A stretch of DNA of 7,678 nucleotides from Eubacterium sp. (GTDB lineage Bacteria > Bacillota > Clostridia > Lachnospirales > Lachnospiraceae), in assembly GCA_017445525.1 (NCBI GenBank), contig JAFSTZ010000030.1:1-7678 (forward strand), given 5' to 3'. Below the pieces are notes generated by a model. It was given only the letters and a program-made list of their open reading frames with translations, was not told the DNA's origin and ran no database searches. This document shows, in pieces, positions 6,264 through 7,678 of the stretch. Every line of letters begins with the position of its first letter. Positions within the stretch are counted from its first letter, which is position 1. The position numbers and the translations under genes are program-made.

Positions 6264-7067
6264 ATGAGTGAGATAATGGCAATCGCTAACCAGAAGGGTG
6301 GCGTGGGGAAGACGACAACAACGATCAATCTTTCAGCTGCATTGGCTGAGAAGGGAAAGAAGGTTTTGGTCATCGATATGGATCCACAGGGAAATACATC
6401 AAGTGGACTCGGTATCGATAAGGATGATCTGAAGAATATATCAAACCCGTCGGGTGACGGTGAAGGAGCGAACACCATCTACCAGGTGATGATCGGAGAG
6501 TGTACATTTGAAGAATGTGTGATGAAGGATGTATATGAAAACCTCGATCTGCTTCCGGCGAACATCGACCTCTCTGCTATCGAGATCGAGAGCATAGAGA
6601 TGGATAACAAGAATTATATTCTGGCGGATGTGATCGACAAGATCAGAGATCAGTATGATTTTATCCTTATAGATTGTCCGCCGTCACTGAATGCGCTCAC
6701 CATCAACTCGATGACGACAGCCGACTCGGTTCTGGTTCCGATACAGTGTGAGTACTACGCACTCGAAGGACTCGATCAGCTTATCCATACCATCAGTCTT
6801 GTCAAGGATCGACTGAACGAAAAGCTTTATATAAATGGTGTGGTGTTTACCATGTACGATGGCAGGACCAATCTCTCCATGGCGGTTATCGATGCAGTCA
6901 GAGACAGTATGAATCAAAAGATATATGACACCATCATTCCAAGAGGTGTTCGACTTGCTGAGGCACCGAGTCACGGTATGCCGATCACGAAGTATGATAG
7001 AAGGTCAACCGGAGCAAGAGCATATCTTGCACTGGCAGATGAAGTTATAGAAGGGAGTGTGAAGTGA
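6264..7067 (+). CDS. parA: Chromosome-partitioning ATPase ParA (Soj)
   Basis: Deviant Walker A ATPase that binds DNA non-specifically as an ATP dimer, is stimulated by ParB at parS, and helps segregate origins; the B. subtilis homologue Soj also modulates DnaA. The Walker A motif KGGVGKTT (11-18) has the signature lysine Lys11 and the P-loop Lys16. The A' motif is DMDPQGN (38-44), and Walker B is ILIDCPPSL (134-142). Further family blocks are PIQCEYYALEGL (159-170) and IPRGVRLAEAPSHGMPI (225-241). At 267 residues it is slightly longer than Soj (253), mostly from a Gly/Asp/Ser-rich loop at about 58-70 (NISNPSGDGEGAN). The stop overlaps the parB start (TGATG), so the two are co-translated. Confidence 0.98.
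   Translation: MSEIMAIANQKGGVGKTTTTINLSAALAEKGKKVLVIDMDPQGNTSSGLGIDKDDLKNISNPSGDGEGANTIYQVMIGECTFEECVMKDVYENLDLLPANIDLSAIEIESIEMDNKNYILADVIDKIRDQYDFILIDCPPSLNALTINSMTTADSVLVPIQCEYYALEGLDQLIHTISLVKDRLNEKLYINGVVFTMYDGRTNLSMAVIDAVRDSMNQKIYDTIIPRGVRLAEAPSHGMPITKYDRRSTGARAYLALADEVIEGSVK
7051..7057 (+). promoter_or_regulatory. Ribosome binding site of parB, inside parA
   Basis: AAGGGAG within the last codons of parA, nine bases before the parB ATG. Together with the TGATG overlap it suggests translational coupling that keeps ParA and ParB in proportion. Confidence 0.65.
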
Positions 7068-7678
7068 TGGCAGCAAAGAAAAATGCACTCGGAAAAAATC
7101 CTCTTGATAAAAAGGGGAAAGGACTTGATGCAGTCATCAGTGGTGGACGAGTATCAAAAACTGATACAAAAAAATCAGAAGTAGCAGCGGGCAGCAACGG
7201 AGAAGTAGTTCTTCCTATAAATCAGGTAGAGCCAAATAAAAATCAGCCGAGAAAAGAGTTTGATGAAGAATCTTTAAAAGAGCTTGCAGACTCTATAACC
7301 CAGCATGGCATAGTTCAGCCTCTCGTCGTAACCAAGCAGGATGGATATTATGAGATCATAGCCGGCGAGCGAAGATGGCGTGCAGCAAAGTTAGCCGGAT
7401 TGAAGGAAGTGCCTGTTGTTATAAAAGAGTATACTCCGCAGGAGATCATGGAAGTTGCTCTGATAGAAAATATCCAGCGCGAGGATCTCAATCCGGTTGA
7501 AGAAGCTAAGGCATATCAGAATCTGATCGAGGAATACAACCTCAAACAGGAGGATGTTGCAAAGAAGGTTTCAAAGAATAGATCGACTATCACAAATGCA
7601 CTTCGACTTTTGAAGCTTCCCGATGAGATACTGAACATGCTCGTCAGTGGAGATATAAGCGGCGGACATGCGAGAGCA
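7067..7678 (+). CDS. parB: Chromosome-partitioning protein ParB (Spo0J), N-terminal part
   Basis: Partial: 204 codons remain open to the window edge, so the C-terminal dimerisation domain is not seen. ParB is a CTP-dependent DNA clamp that loads at parS and spreads. The basic N-terminal tail KKGKGLDAVI (15-24) resembles the ParA-stimulating tail of Spo0J-type proteins. The ParB/Srx domain follows: VVLPINQVEPNKNQPRKEF (47-65), then HGIVQPLVV (80-88), then the CTP-binding motifs GERRWRAAK (100-108) and ENIQREDLNP (134-143). A helix-turn-helix for parS recognition is at about 160-183 (KQEDVAKKVSKNRSTITNAL). The start ATG overlaps the parA stop by one base and has AAGGGAG nine bases upstream. It is one of the few proteins here without an obvious extra insert in the visible part. 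Two cognate parS sites lie about 1.1 kb upstream. Confidence 0.97.
   Translation, partial: MAAKKNALGKNPLDKKGKGLDAVISGGRVSKTDTKKSEVAAGSNGEVVLPINQVEPNKNQPRKEFDEESLKELADSITQHGIVQPLVVTKQDGYYEIIAGERRWRAAKLAGLKEVPVVIKEYTPQEIMEVALIENIQREDLNPVEEAKAYQNLIEEYNLKQEDVAKKVSKNRSTITNALRLLKLPDEILNMLVSGDISGGHARA

Noticed and set aside
6684..6974. Open frame of 96 codons on the minus strand within parA
   Set aside because: Antisense shadow of conserved parA codons, with no independent evidence.

Overview
The window looks like an origin-proximal chromosome segment of a low- to mid-GC Firmicute (Bacillota), most likely class Clostridia and possibly Lachnospiraceae. This rests on the gene set (mnmE, mnmG, rsmG, parA, parB), on two perfect Bacillus-type parS sites, on strong AGGAG-type ribosome binding sites and on protein sequence style; the family is an inference. 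I see no mobile element, CRISPR array, rRNA, tRNA or defence system.

Layout: a short AT-rich stretch (1-139) with a weak terminator candidate; mnmG on the minus strand (140-2158); a 446-base divergent promoter region; mnmE (2605-4128) and rsmG (4195-5019) on the plus strand; a 62-base convergent gap; coaE on the minus strand (5082-5795); a 468-base region with the coaE promoter, two parS sites, the parA promoter and a structured leader of about 215 bases; parA (6264-7067); and parB (from 7067), cut off by the window edge after 204 codons.

Functionally, MnmE and MnmG jointly modify the wobble uridine (U34) of certain tRNAs, RsmG methylates 16S rRNA, CoaE performs the last step of coenzyme A synthesis, and ParA, ParB and parS form the origin-segregation system. 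In most Firmicutes mnmE-mnmG-rsmG-parA-parB run in one direction. Here mnmG is inverted and lies on the other side of mnmE, and coaE, also inverted, sits between rsmG and parS.

The most unusual theme is that MnmG, MnmE, RsmG, CoaE and, mildly, ParA each carry extra in-frame segments in loops between conserved motifs. Most are polar and low in complexity, and one (in MnmE) is a three-copy 21-bp tandem repeat. All conserved catalytic motifs remain intact, so the genes look functional. No obviously new biological system is visible; the candidates for follow-up are these inserts, the rearranged gene order, and the parS/parA leader region.
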